From positions 1 to 14,951 of the forward strand of contig JAUQYT010000315.1 of assembly GCA_030587605.1 (NCBI GenBank): a DNA stretch of 14,951 bases, written 5' to 3'. This document shows, one piece after another, positions 1 to 6,101 of the stretch (position 1 is the first letter of the stretch; each line of letters opens with the position of its first letter). A program made the position numbers and the translations under genes. The stretch is from Candidatus Njordarchaeum guaymasense. Lineage in GTDB: Archaea > Asgardarchaeota > Njordarchaeia > Njordarchaeales > Njordarchaeaceae. The notes beneath the pieces are model-generated. The model was not told the origin of the DNA and did not search any database. It saw nothing but the letters and a program-made list of their open reading frames with translations.

Positions 1-1815
1 GTGCCAACGTCATACCACCCTGCTCCACACGGGGTTGTGATGCCTTGAGGACTAGTTTCCAGGGTCATGTAGTACTGTGTCTTCCAGTTCCATGTTATGC
101 TCGATGGCCCACTTACTGTGAATATCACCGATGTATCCGTTCCAGTTGGGGGGACACTTCCAGTTCCCCTCCATCCAGTGCAGACATAACGGGTGTCAGT
201 CACATCTTGAGGCCAAGGCGAAGTAACTGAAGCAGTGATCTCCGTGTCAGCATCAAACCATCCACTCATCGGAGTAGGCGTGTCACAAGTCGAATCAACC
301 GTCAAGTAGTATTGTGTCTTCCAGTTGGCAGTCGCAGTCTTTGCTCTATTCATAGTTATTGGATCTGAGGGTGACGTTGTGCCCGTGGCATCGCTGCTCC
401 ACTCGGCAAAAACATATCGAATGCCTTCTGGTCCTGACACTATTAACGGCGTGACAACAGCACGCGCAGTGTCGCTCTCATCATACCAGCCTTGTCCGCC
501 TGTGACGCCATGAGTCGAATCTACGATCAGGTAGTACTGTGTTTTGTAAGTGGCTGAAAGGGTCATAGATTCCATGATCATAAGTGGTGATGCGTGGTCA
601 ACGTTTACGAGCACATACCGTTTAGCGGTCGGCTCGACAACTAATGCGGACTGAAACTCAAAAGTGTGAGTAGAACCACTGTCCCACCAGAAAAGTTGTG
701 GAACGCTACTGTAGTCCGATCCATCTATTCTGACTATTGCCCCGGCAAAGTCAGCCTCAATTCCAGATAGCTCGACTGTGACGAGCCATTGAGTCACGTA
801 GTTGCCGAAGATCGTGTTCGAGGATGAAACCTTGTACCCAGATAGTGGACCTGTGACTCCAGTGAGACTGTACTGCTTGCAATTCGCAGTGCTCGAGACT
901 ATTGACTCATAGACGAAGGTGACAGTTAGTCCGTCATCGATCCAAATAGCAAAGATTAAGTCACTCAATAGAACTGGCGAATCATCGACTGTAACTATTG
1001 TACCTGTGCCATCAGATTTTACGTTGCTTGAGGCATCGAAGGTCTGAAGCCACTGAGTCTTGTAGTTACCAATCACGCTTCCAGCTCCCGTGATAGTCAA
1101 TGTGTCACTCTGTGATGATGACAGTCCAGTCGTCTTGGTCCAAACGTACTGTTTATCGGTTTCAACTGACAATGGTGACCTGAACGCAAAGTCATGAGCG
1201 CTACCCTTGTCCCACCAGAATTCTGCCAAAGGAATCGTCAAAACGTAGTCTACAGAATCTATCGTCACAACCGTTCCAGTGAAGTCCGTTCCGATTCCAG
1301 TCTGGTCGAAGGTGACCTTGAACTGTGTCTTGTAGGTTCCGACTATAGTTAGAGGACCAGTTACTGTCTGTGGTGATGCCGGACTAACTCCGATGAGAGG
1401 ATGCCGTACACCGGGGTCTCCTGAAACGATCGCTTCATAGGCATATGAGATCTGTTGACCAGAATCAACCCAAACGTCGAAGGGTACAGCGCCAGCAGTC
1501 GTTGAGCCTGTGTCAATGCCGTAATTGACTATGGGCGTTCCTGCCGAACCCGTCTGATCGAATGAAACTAGATATTGTGTCTTCCAGTTGGCAGTCGCCG
1601 TCTTCGGTCCATCCATGATTATCGGGCCGCTAATGAGGTCAGTTCCAGATGCATCCCCACTCCAGCCCGTGAACACGTACCGGATCCCAGTTCCACCAGA
1701 CAAACTCCCGTCCGTAAGACTCGCGTATACAGTTGAGGTATTGTCGTACCATCCCGTACCACTGGAAGTACCAGGGGATGACTCTACACTCAGGTAGTAC
1801 TGAGCCGTGAAATAG
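1..1815 (-). repeat. Array of eight tandem Ig-like/InlB-B-like domain repeats inside the secreted protein
   Basis: The KTQ-type anchor of each repeat, on the minus strand, lies near positions 1800, 1575, 1325, 1055, 790, 535, 310 and 72. The period is therefore about 223-270 bp (74-90 residues). Three domain flavours can be told apart. Type A has GWYD...RYVFTGWSGD...TATANWKT. Type B has FWWDxGSxHxFxFxS. Type B' has W[VI]DxG...Y[AE]xIVS. Read from the N-terminus the order is A, B', B, B', B, A, A, A. DNA identity is highest around the anchors; for example 312-335 and 1575-1598 match almost exactly. This is a protein-domain repeat, not a CRISPR array. Confidence 0.75.
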
Positions 1816-2786
1816 GCGGTATATGTGGTCGAAGTGCTGGGAACAACGATATCGTGGATGATCGCACCATTGTCGCTCCACCTAGTCCAACTGTACCGCA
1901 TGCCTGCAGAGACAAGTTGTGGGGATGTCGCGCCTATGCTGTGAAGCGAACCCATAGTCCATTCGAATGTCCAAGGCGCGGTGTAATTAGCACCATCCAC
2001 AACTAAGTTTAGACATGTAGGGGAGGTAGTAGTGTTTATCATTATTCCTATTCGAATTACTCCTACTTCAACCTGGGCCCATGCAGATGCTTCTGCGTCG
2101 CCAGGTCCAGAACCTGGCGGCGTTCCATGATAGAGTTTAACTTGTATTCTCCATAATCCGCTTGTTGCATACTCATGGTCAGGAAGAGAACTCCAATTTC
2201 CAGAAAAATCTTGTCCGGATTGAACAAATTTAACATCCGAGGTATCAGTAGTTTTTGTTCCGTCTCCCCAGTCGACTTGAACCGAATAATCCGAAAGTTC
2301 ACCCGGAAAATCCAGGGCTGATGCGCTACCTTCCAAATGAATGGGACTTGTCAGACTTGGAAATGGGGGTGAATTCCCATTTATTCTATCTATGGATATG
2401 TAGAAGGGTTCACTAACCGTGAAAGAAGCAGTGGGCGCCGTTTGTTTTCCGTCTGTCGCAGTCACTGTATACGTTCCTGCTATTCCTCCCAGCTGATACT
2501 GGTAGGTGAAATCGCCTGCATCGTTAGTGATAGCGGAGCGCTCGTCTATTTCCTCACCCACCGTCTCAATACTAATTGTGACTTGAGTATTGGCACTGAA
2601 TCCGCTGCCGGATATGGTTACTGTTTTACCTAGAGTGTAATTCGGTTTATCTGTCCATACTGATGCTCCCGTTCCTTCGCCTTTAACTGGAGTTACTGCG
2701 AATGCTGCAAAGAAAAGCAGAACTGTCAGCGGTAGCAGAGTAAGAAGAAGCCTTCTCTTCACGAAGTTTACCCCTTTGTCCCTCAT
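1..2786 (-). CDS. Large secreted repeat protein with PKD-like and InlB-B-like repeat domains (C-terminus beyond window)
   Basis: An uninterrupted minus-strand frame starts at ATG 2786 and runs off the left edge, giving 928 visible codons. The N-terminus (MRDKGVNFVKRRLLLTLLPL, then a hydrophobic run to about residue 35) is a signal peptide, so the product is probably exported. An Ig-like segment follows (about residues 40-115), then a PKD-like segment with a WGDG motif at residues 173-176. A transition domain containing VDGANYTAPW leads into at least eight tandem domains from about residue 325. Most of these begin with a [WY]KTQ[YFW] signature, and several contain GWYD and RYVFTGWSGD motifs as in divergent InlB B-repeat / Flg_new_2 domains. 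Such proteins are usually surface or extracellular adhesins or stalks; the ligand is unknown. No anchor is visible because the C-terminus is missing. GGAA directly precedes the start. A TATA box at 2874-2883 would leave a leader of about 60-65 nt. Confidence 0.85.
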   Translation of the reverse strand, partial: MRDKGVNFVKRRLLLTLLPLTVLLFFAAFAVTPVKGEGTGASVWTDKPNYTLGKTVTISGSGFSANTQVTISIETVGEEIDERSAITNDAGDFTYQYQLGGIAGTYTVTATDGKQTAPTASFTVSEPFYISIDRINGNSPPFPSLTSPIHLEGSASALDFPGELSDYSVQVDWGDGTKTTDTSDVKFVQSGQDFSGNWSSLPDHEYATSGLWRIQVKLYHGTPPGSGPGDAEASAWAQVEVGVIRIGIMINTTTSPTCLNLVVDGANYTAPWTFEWTMGSLHSIGATSPQLVSAGMRYSWTRWSDNGAIIHDIVVPSTSTTYTAYFTAQYYLSVESSPGTSSGTGWYDNTSTVYASLTDGSLSGGTGIRYVFTGWSGDASGTDLISGPIIMDGPKTATANWKTQYLVSFDQTGSAGTPIVNYGIDTGSTTAGAVPFDVWVDSGQQISYAYEAIVSGDPGVRHPLIGVSPASPQTVTGPLTIVGTYKTQFKVTFDQTGIGTDFTGTVVTIDSVDYVLTIPLAEFWWDKGSAHDFAFRSPLSVETDKQYVWTKTTGLSSSQSDTLTITGAGSVIGNYKTQWLQTFDASSNVKSDGTGTIVTVDDSPVLLSDLIFAIWIDDGLTVTFVYESIVSSTANCKQYSLTGVTGPLSGYKVSSSNTIFGNYVTQWLVTVELSGIEADFAGAIVRIDGSDYSSVPQLFWWDSGSTHTFEFQSALVVEPTAKRYVLVNVDHASPLMIMESMTLSATYKTQYYLIVDSTHGVTGGQGWYDESDTARAVVTPLIVSGPEGIRYVFAEWSSDATGTTSPSDPITMNRAKTATANWKTQYYLTVDSTCDTPTPMSGWFDADTEITASVTSPWPQDVTDTRYVCTGWRGTGSVPPTGTDTSVIFTVSGPSSITWNWKTQYYMTLETSPQGITTPCGAGWYDVG

Positions 2787-2817
2787 TTCCGGTTTCTGAC
2801 CAGCAAGACCAACGTGT

Positions 2818-2840
2818 CGCTAGACCAGATCGATCTAGCG
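2818..2840 (-). promoter_or_regulatory. Inverted repeat / possible hairpin in the leader of the secreted repeat protein
   Basis: The arms CGCTAGA (2818-2824) and TCTAGCG (2834-2840) are perfectly complementary around a 9-nt loop that contains GATCGA. The element lies between the predicted TATA box (2874-2883) and the start codon (2786). It would therefore be in the transcribed 5' leader, or be an operator close to the transcription start. Its function is inferred only. Confidence 0.35.
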
Positions 2841-2873
2841 GACGCTACGTGTTTATGCATTTGGCAAAAGCAC

Positions 2874-2883
2874 TATATAAATA
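2874..2883 (-). promoter_or_regulatory. TATA-box-like element upstream of the secreted repeat protein
   Basis: The sequence reads TATATAAATA on the plus strand and TATTTATATA on the minus strand, close to the archaeal TTTATATA consensus. On the minus strand it would set a transcript start near 2850 and give a leader of about 65 nt to ATG 2786. The element is nearly symmetric, so it could also drive plus-strand transcription toward the degraded frame at 3041-3286. Confidence 0.5.
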
Positions 2884-2886
2884 ATG

Positions 2887-3040
2887 CGGAAAGTGTGCCA
2901 TGCTCAGCCACGGAGGTTTCTCCTGCTCATCGGCGAACTGTTAGGACGACACTTCACAAGAAAGAATAACGGATATTGCGACGATTTTGCGATTTGAGAC
3001 TTTCTCAAGTAACAAGATAGGAATTGACTATTATCGCAAC
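2887..3040. other. Non-coding stretch between the repeat-protein promoter and the pseudogene
   Basis: No convincing gene is visible here. A plus-strand frame opening at TTG 2987 merely runs into the MTFEIKE segment at 3041. No ribosome binding site, RNA gene or terminator could be recognised. Confidence 0.5.
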
Positions 3041-3286
3041 ATGACTTTCGAAATCAAGGAGTTGCTCCACCAACGAGTGCAGATATCGTTGGTGTGGCTC
3101 CAGTTAGCAGATTCGCCGCGAACTCTATGGAAAATCTCGAAAGGTCACCAATCAACACGTTCTTTCCGTACTGATAATAAGGGACTTAACGTGCCCCTAT
3201 CAGACTCTCTAGCGATAACATCCAAAATTGTTGAGGAACAAATCTATGGGGTTTGGACGGCTAGCATATTGAAGTGGAGTGAGTGA
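3041..3286 (+). pseudogene. Frameshifted N-terminal remnant of a QueG-like 4Fe-4S (epoxyqueuosine reductase-type) protein
   Basis: Three adjoining pieces in alternating frames reconstruct one protein. The first is MTFEIKELLHQ from ATG 3041. The second starts at 3079 in another frame: ADIVGVAPVSRF, then PINTFFPY, then a TGA stop at 3172. From about 3170 the first frame resumes with DNKGLNVPLSDSLA and KIVEEQIYGVW, ending at TGA 3284. The string 'ADIVGVAPVSRF' followed by a P-x(3-5)-P/DxK block is the typical N-terminus of QueG-like or reductive-dehalogenase-like Fe-S proteins (GADlVGiApveRF...lPdAKsVI). At least two frameshifts are needed, and the C-terminal ferredoxin half is absent, so this is most likely a decayed fragment. 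Recognition is by eye; alignment would settle it. Sequencing error is an alternative for single indels but does not explain the missing C-terminus. Confidence 0.5.
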
Positions 3287-3353
3287 GTCGATGCAAGCCA
3301 AAGGACTTTCGTACTGAGGTAAGAGATTCTTTAGAGAGACATCACAGAGATGA

Positions 3354-3518
3354 AATGAGAAAGGGAGTGTTCACCTTCGTTCTTGCAGCCACTGCTACGA
3401 GCGAGCAGAATGGAAATGCTTTCCCTGCAACAATATCAAGGAGATATATGAGAAGTGCTACGACGATCCACTGTCAGAGTGCTCTAGCAACAAGAAAAAG
3501 AAGAGACCTCGTAGCTAA
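3354..3518 (+). pseudogene. Cys-rich orphan reading frame, possible frameshifted zinc-binding small protein
   Basis: Between a TGA at 3351 and a TAA at 3516, this frame encodes about 54 residues. It contains the pattern SCSHC...WKCFPC...KCYDD...EC and ends in a basic tail (KKKKRPRS). The spacing CxxC-x8-CxxC is that of a zinc ribbon or knuckle. No start codon or ribosome binding site lies in this frame. Just upstream, a neighbouring frame starting at GTG 3283 reads SRCKPKDFRTEVRDSLERHH and would join it with one shift near 3360. It may be the 3' part of a broken small gene, or chance. It is not clearly related to the preceding QueG-like remnant. Confidence 0.25.
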
Positions 3519-3546
3519 GCCACTCATTCTCTTTTTGAGCAGGATC

Positions 3547-4200
3547 CTACACTGCGGTCACTTTTCTTTTGATTAGCATTATGGAGTTTGTGGGGCATTT
3601 TGTTGCGCATAGTCCGCACCCGAAGCACTTGGCCTGGTTGAATTCCAACTTGCTGTCCACTAGCTGCCTTGCGTGGAACTGGCAACGTTGCACGCATATG
3701 CCGCAGTTGTTACAAGTCTCAAGGTCGTCGGATGCCATGTACTCCGAGGCTACGACGTGTCCTAGTATGCCGAATCTTATGAGGGCGCCTAGGGAGTGGC
3801 AGCAGCAGGAGCAACAACTGCAGATATATCTTGGTTTCTCCTCGCCTTTGACCGTGTAAGTCATGTGTACGAGACCGGCTTCGTTAGTACGCTTCAGAAC
3901 CTCAAGTGCTTGGTGTTTTGAGAGCTGCTTGGGGCTTCTCCTTGTTGCCGCTTTGGCGCTGTAATCTACGCGGAGGCAGACATTCCTTGGTGCATGACAC
4001 TTGCGCAGTCTTGTTCTGCAAGCGCAGTTTGTAAGGGTTATTTTGCGAGCGCCTTCCAATATCTTCTCTAAACTGGATAAACTGAGGATTGTTTGCTGCC
4101 CTTGGATGGAGATATCAACTGGGATAGTAAGTGGCGTATATTTGTTAACGTACTTTTCTATCAGTTCTTTCCTTGTCCAGTCTTTAGTTTCTTTCTTCAT
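3547..4200 (-). CDS. 4Fe-4S dicluster ferredoxin-domain protein with extra N-terminal Cys motifs
   Basis: The 217-residue product is probably a cytoplasmic electron-transfer or oxidoreductase partner protein. The C-terminal 60 residues carry two classic 4Fe-4S motifs: C163-x2-C166-x2-C169-x3-C173 and C192-x2-C195-x2-C198-x3-C202-P. The N-terminal part holds C59-x-C61, C68 and C75, plus an unusually dense cluster at 127-134 (CSCCSCCC) that could bind a further cluster. This general layout (CxCR...C...C, then CxCCxCCC, then two ferredoxin motifs) occurs in uncharacterised archaeal and anaerobic bacterial Fe-S proteins; the reaction is unknown. ATG 4200 is preceded by GGAG about 9 nt upstream. 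It is transcribed away from the thermosome gene and sits beside a decayed QueG-like Fe-S gene, so the two may once have worked together. Confidence 0.85.
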   Translation of the reverse strand: MKKETKDWTRKELIEKYVNKYTPLTIPVDISIQGQQTILSLSSLEKILEGARKITLTNCACRTRLRKCHAPRNVCLRVDYSAKAATRRSPKQLSKHQALEVLKRTNEAGLVHMTYTVKGEEKPRYICSCCSCCCHSLGALIRFGILGHVVASEYMASDDLETCNNCGICVQRCQFHARQLVDSKLEFNQAKCFGCGLCATKCPTNSIMLIKRKVTAV

Positions 4201-4261
4201 TTCTTGTCGCTCCTAAAGTCGAGCAGGGGATCAGCCCTATAATGAAGAGGACTCTGCATAG

Positions 4262-4272
4262 GAATATTTAAG
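4262..4272 (+). promoter_or_regulatory. TATA-box-like element between the Fe-S and thermosome genes
   Basis: The sequence GAATATTTAAG resembles an archaeal TATA box and sits about 70 bp upstream of the preferred thermosome start. On the plus strand it would set a transcript start near 4290-4297. It also reads as TTAAATATT on the minus strand, so it could serve the divergent Fe-S protein gene with a leader of about 40 nt. Confidence 0.4.
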
Positions 4273-4333
4273 GTTTGATCAATGGATTAAGCAGTTGTAG
4301 CGGAACTTGGCTGGCCTGAGAGGGTCTTTTAAC

Positions 4334-6016
4334 TTGTCGATGCCAAGGAAGAGATTTGCTGGACAGCTCGGTACTCGCCCCGGTGGCGGTGAAGGCAAAC
4401 ATGAAAACATGTTTAGCAACATAAATGTCGCGCGCGCCACAATGCGACTCATAAGTGATACCTTGGGACCTCTCGGAATGAGCAAAGCTGTCCTCAAGAA
4501 AAAGGATGACAGTAAGGAGAGCGACTTCCTAGTTACCAGTCACGGCGCGTCCGTCTTGGAGAACATGAAAATGGAGCACCCCGTTGCTAAGCTCCTCGCA
4601 GCGTTAGCTAAGTCTCAGAAGGACGAGAATGGTGACGGAGCAACCACTGCAGTTATTATAGTTTGTAGTCTATTGCTCGGCGCAGAGCAACTCTTGAAGA
4701 TGGGTCTTCATCCGTCCAAAATCTCTGAAGGTTATGGAACTGCCAAAGTGAAGGCAATTGAGACACTGCATGGTATCTCCGCAGAAATTGATCTAACCGA
4801 CGATGAAACGCTACGCCACGTTGTGAAGTCTGTACTCACCTCACGGATAGTAGCTGGTTCACCGAAGATCTCTGAGTTATTCACTGACTTCACCGTTAGA
4901 CTTGCAAGGAGCTTACCGCTAACCTCTCCACGCGATTTGGATAGCGTGAGGATCGTCAAGAAGCTGGGTGGTTCTCTTGCTGACTCCGAATTGATATTGG
5001 ATGGCTTTCTTCTTGATGACCGTGAGGTTGCTCACCCAAATATGCCGCTGAGGGTTGAGGGTGCATCGATAGCGCTTGTGAACAGCCTTGAGGTGAAAAG
5101 GCTTCCTTCGAAAACAGGGACTTCCCCTATGGAGATCGTGAAGATTGAAGCGACGGAGTTGGAAGGGTACCGTGGGTTCCTGCGTAGTCGTACGGGACTC
5201 GCGAAGAGCATGGCGGACAAGGTTAACAACGCGGGAGCAAACGTGGTACTCGTCAACATGGGGATCGATGAACTCGTTGAACACTACTTGTCTCGCCATA
5301 GGATCTTGGCGGTTAAGAGAGTGAAGAACGAAGACATCGAGCTTGTCGCAAGACTGACGCAGGGAATCGCAGTTGGCAGCGCGGATGAACTCACACCTAA
5401 CAAATTGGGTAAAGCGCGTTCTGTCGAGGAGCTAATGTTCGGGGACGAGAAGCGCTCAGTAATGATAAGTGGATGCAACGGGAAGGGAGCCGCGACTCTG
5501 GTTCTCCGTGGCTCAAGCAAACATGTTCTAGATGAGGGGGAGAGAAGCCTCAAAGCTGCTTTGAAAGTCATTGTGAAATTGATGAGTGATCCTCGGATCA
5601 CGCCCGGTGGCGGTGCAACCGAGATGGAACTCGCCCAAGCCTTGAGAAGCTATGCTTTGACTCTGACTGGAAAGGAGCAATTTGCAGTCCAGCAATATGG
5701 TCATGCCCTTGAGTCTGTTCCGCGGATCTTGGCTGAGAACGCCGGACTGGACGTTGTTGAAACTATTGCAGGTCTTCGCAAGTCTCACAGCAAGGGACAA
5801 TCTTGGCTGGGTGTGGATGCGATCCAAGGCAAAGTCGCTGACATGAATGAGGTCAATGTATTTGATCCGCTCATCGTGAAGCACGACGCGATAAAAGCTG
5901 CCACTGAACTCGCAGTAATGATCCTCAGAATAAGTGGAATAGAGAAAGCACATGGGACAAGGAAGAAAGACGAAGGCCCAACTGACAAAACTGGTGAGAA
6001 AGAGAAGAAAGAATAA
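4334..6016 (+). CDS. Divergent thermosome (group II chaperonin) subunit with substituted ATPase aspartates
   Basis: The 560-residue product has full chaperonin length and all three domains. ATP-pocket motifs visible are TLGPLGM, GDGATT (Asp codon at 4634) and GGGATEME. Apical and intermediate motifs include HPNMP, AGANVVLVNMGIDEL and LAENAGLDVVE. Canonical thermosomes fold proteins by ATP-driven lid closure in a double-ring cage. Two positions usually occupied by catalytic Asp differ. TNDGA is TSHGA here (His codon 4541; GroEL Asp52 equivalent). ERxLxDA is ERSLKAAL here (Ala codon 5555; GroEL Asp398 equivalent). The C-terminus is a charged Lys/Glu tail, not a GGM tail. ATP hydrolysis is therefore predicted to be weak or absent, suggesting a regulatory, holdase or mixed-ring paralog. 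TTG 4334 was chosen because GAGGG at 4320-4324 is well spaced from it; TTG 4307 and ATG 4340 are in-frame alternatives. Confidence 0.9.
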   Translation: MSMPRKRFAGQLGTRPGGGEGKHENMFSNINVARATMRLISDTLGPLGMSKAVLKKKDDSKESDFLVTSHGASVLENMKMEHPVAKLLAALAKSQKDENGDGATTAVIIVCSLLLGAEQLLKMGLHPSKISEGYGTAKVKAIETLHGISAEIDLTDDETLRHVVKSVLTSRIVAGSPKISELFTDFTVRLARSLPLTSPRDLDSVRIVKKLGGSLADSELILDGFLLDDREVAHPNMPLRVEGASIALVNSLEVKRLPSKTGTSPMEIVKIEATELEGYRGFLRSRTGLAKSMADKVNNAGANVVLVNMGIDELVEHYLSRHRILAVKRVKNEDIELVARLTQGIAVGSADELTPNKLGKARSVEELMFGDEKRSVMISGCNGKGAATLVLRGSSKHVLDEGERSLKAALKVIVKLMSDPRITPGGGATEMELAQALRSYALTLTGKEQFAVQQYGHALESVPRILAENAGLDVVETIAGLRKSHSKGQSWLGVDAIQGKVADMNEVNVFDPLIVKHDAIKAATELAVMILRISGIEKAHGTRKKDEGPTDKTGEKEKKE

Positions 6017-6101
6017 ATAGAAGTCGAGGAAAAAGGCACTCTTCACACTGGTGTAAACTTCCCTCCGATAGAGTGAAAATTAGTCTAATCTTCCGCTATT
6101 T

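Noticed and set aside
45..1797. Plus-strand open frames at 45-230, 325-513 and 1588-1797, two of which share an MAVAVF start
   Set aside because: They are antisense shadows of the repeat protein. The shared start simply mirrors the repeated WKTQ anchor on the other strand.
1..1815. Regularly spaced similar sequences that could suggest a CRISPR array
   Set aside because: The period is over 220 bp, the units diverge, and the whole stretch is an open coding frame of protein domains.
2987..3286. A single intact 99-residue gene
   Set aside because: Its middle part in this frame is unlike protein, while the neighbouring frame carries a recognisable Fe-S protein motif; a frameshifted remnant explains it better.
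5528..6046. Long minus-strand frame of 172 codons opposite the thermosome 3' end, and others at 4919-5299 and 5284-5601
   Set aside because: They lie wholly opposite strongly conserved chaperonin codons, have no ribosome binding sites and show no recognisable domain.
6017..6101. A rho-independent-like terminator between the convergent thermosome and synthetase genes
   Set aside because: Only a short weak palindrome (GATTAGACTAAT region) is visible, with no T-rich tract long enough to call a terminator.
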